Source: Oerskovia flava (GTDB lineage: Bacteria > Actinomycetota > Actinomycetes > Actinomycetales > Cellulomonadaceae). From it: 64,000 nt of DNA. The stretch lies in the NCBI RefSeq assembly GCF_026163685.1, contig NZ_JAOXSR010000011.1:121320-185319 (forward strand), in the 5' to 3' direction. Under the pieces are notes generated by a model that searched no databases, was not told where the DNA came from, and saw nothing but the letters and a program-made list of their open reading frames with translations. Positions 63,868 through 64,000 of the stretch are shown here, piece after piece. A program made the position numbers and the translations under genes. Each line of letters opens with the position of its first letter. Position 1 is the stretch's first letter.

Positions 63868-64000
63868 TGAAGGGTTGCCCCGAGTGAGGGTCCGCTGGGC
63901 GGGTCTGAGTCGGTGTGTGTCGGTTGTTTGAGAACTCAACAGTGTGCTTGATAGTCAATGCCAATATCCCTCGTCGGGTGTCTGGTGGTCATCGTTGTGG

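Larger units (their letters stand above)
63660..64000 (+). promoter_or_regulatory. Leader region of a ribosomal RNA operon
   Basis: This gene-free stretch of about 340 nt ends in TTGTTTGAGAACTCAACAGT (63927-63946) followed by GTGCTTGATAGTCAATGCC, a sequence very typical of the region just before 16S rRNA in Micrococcales, containing antitermination and RNase processing signals. The mature 16S gene is not reached. Small frames in this stretch have no coding features. Confidence 0.85.

Noticed and set aside
63650..63931. 93-codon frame at the right end
   Set aside because: It lies in the rRNA leader with two promoters and a hairpin and shows no coding signal.

Overview
The window is chromosomal DNA of a high-GC actinobacterium, most likely a member of the Micrococcales close to Cellulomonas. 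The reasons are the very high GC content, frequent GTG starts, dense ATGA/GTGA stop-start overlaps, the gene order ftsZ-pgeF-sepF-yggT-divIVA, and a MurE whose usual diaminopimelate motif DNPR reads DDPH, as expected for an ornithine or lysine type wall. The genus is an inference. No mobile element, prophage, CRISPR array or tRNA gene was found; almost everything is core chromosome.

Region 1 (1-20,579) is the division and cell wall cluster: rsmH (3' part), ftsL, ftsI, murE, murF, mraY, murD, ftsW, murG, murC, ftsQ, ftsZ, pgeF, sepF, yggT and divIVA, followed by a TraR/DksA-like gene, lspA, an RluD-type pseudouridine synthase and a GNAT acetyltransferase. These genes build lipid II, export or polymerise it, and form the Z ring and polar growth scaffold. 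The ylmE/yggS gene often found between pgeF and sepF is missing.

Region 2 (20,648-38,690) holds dnaE, a small flavin-split-barrel protein, an S4-domain protein, a histidine operon (hisD; hisC-hisB-hypothetical-hisH-priA-sseB), a RecQ helicase fused to a phosphoribosyltransferase-like domain, a Tat/lipoprotein Rieske protein divergent from a membrane protein, a minus-strand unit of a DUF1844-like protein, a membrane coiled-coil protein and a lipoprotein serine protease, then catalase with its Fur-family regulator.

Region 3 (38,739-50,491) carries the infC-rpmI-rplT operon behind a structured leader of about 280 nt, with infC starting at a rare ATC codon. It is followed by an rRNA methyltransferase, thpR, pheS-pheT, an SDR, a prolyl aminopeptidase, and a TPP riboswitch controlling a ThiD-TenA fusion.

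Region 4 (50,463-64,000) has a quinone oxidoreductase, the complete argCJBDFR-argG-argH cluster with an ARG-box-like operator over the argC start, a small P-loop kinase, a 3-methyladenine glycosylase and tyrS. The window ends in the promoter and leader region of an rRNA operon whose 16S gene must begin just past the right edge.

A recurrent theme is leaderless transcription: at least eight genes on both strands have a -10-like hexamer exactly 6 nt before their start codon, and several more lie at 7-8 nt.
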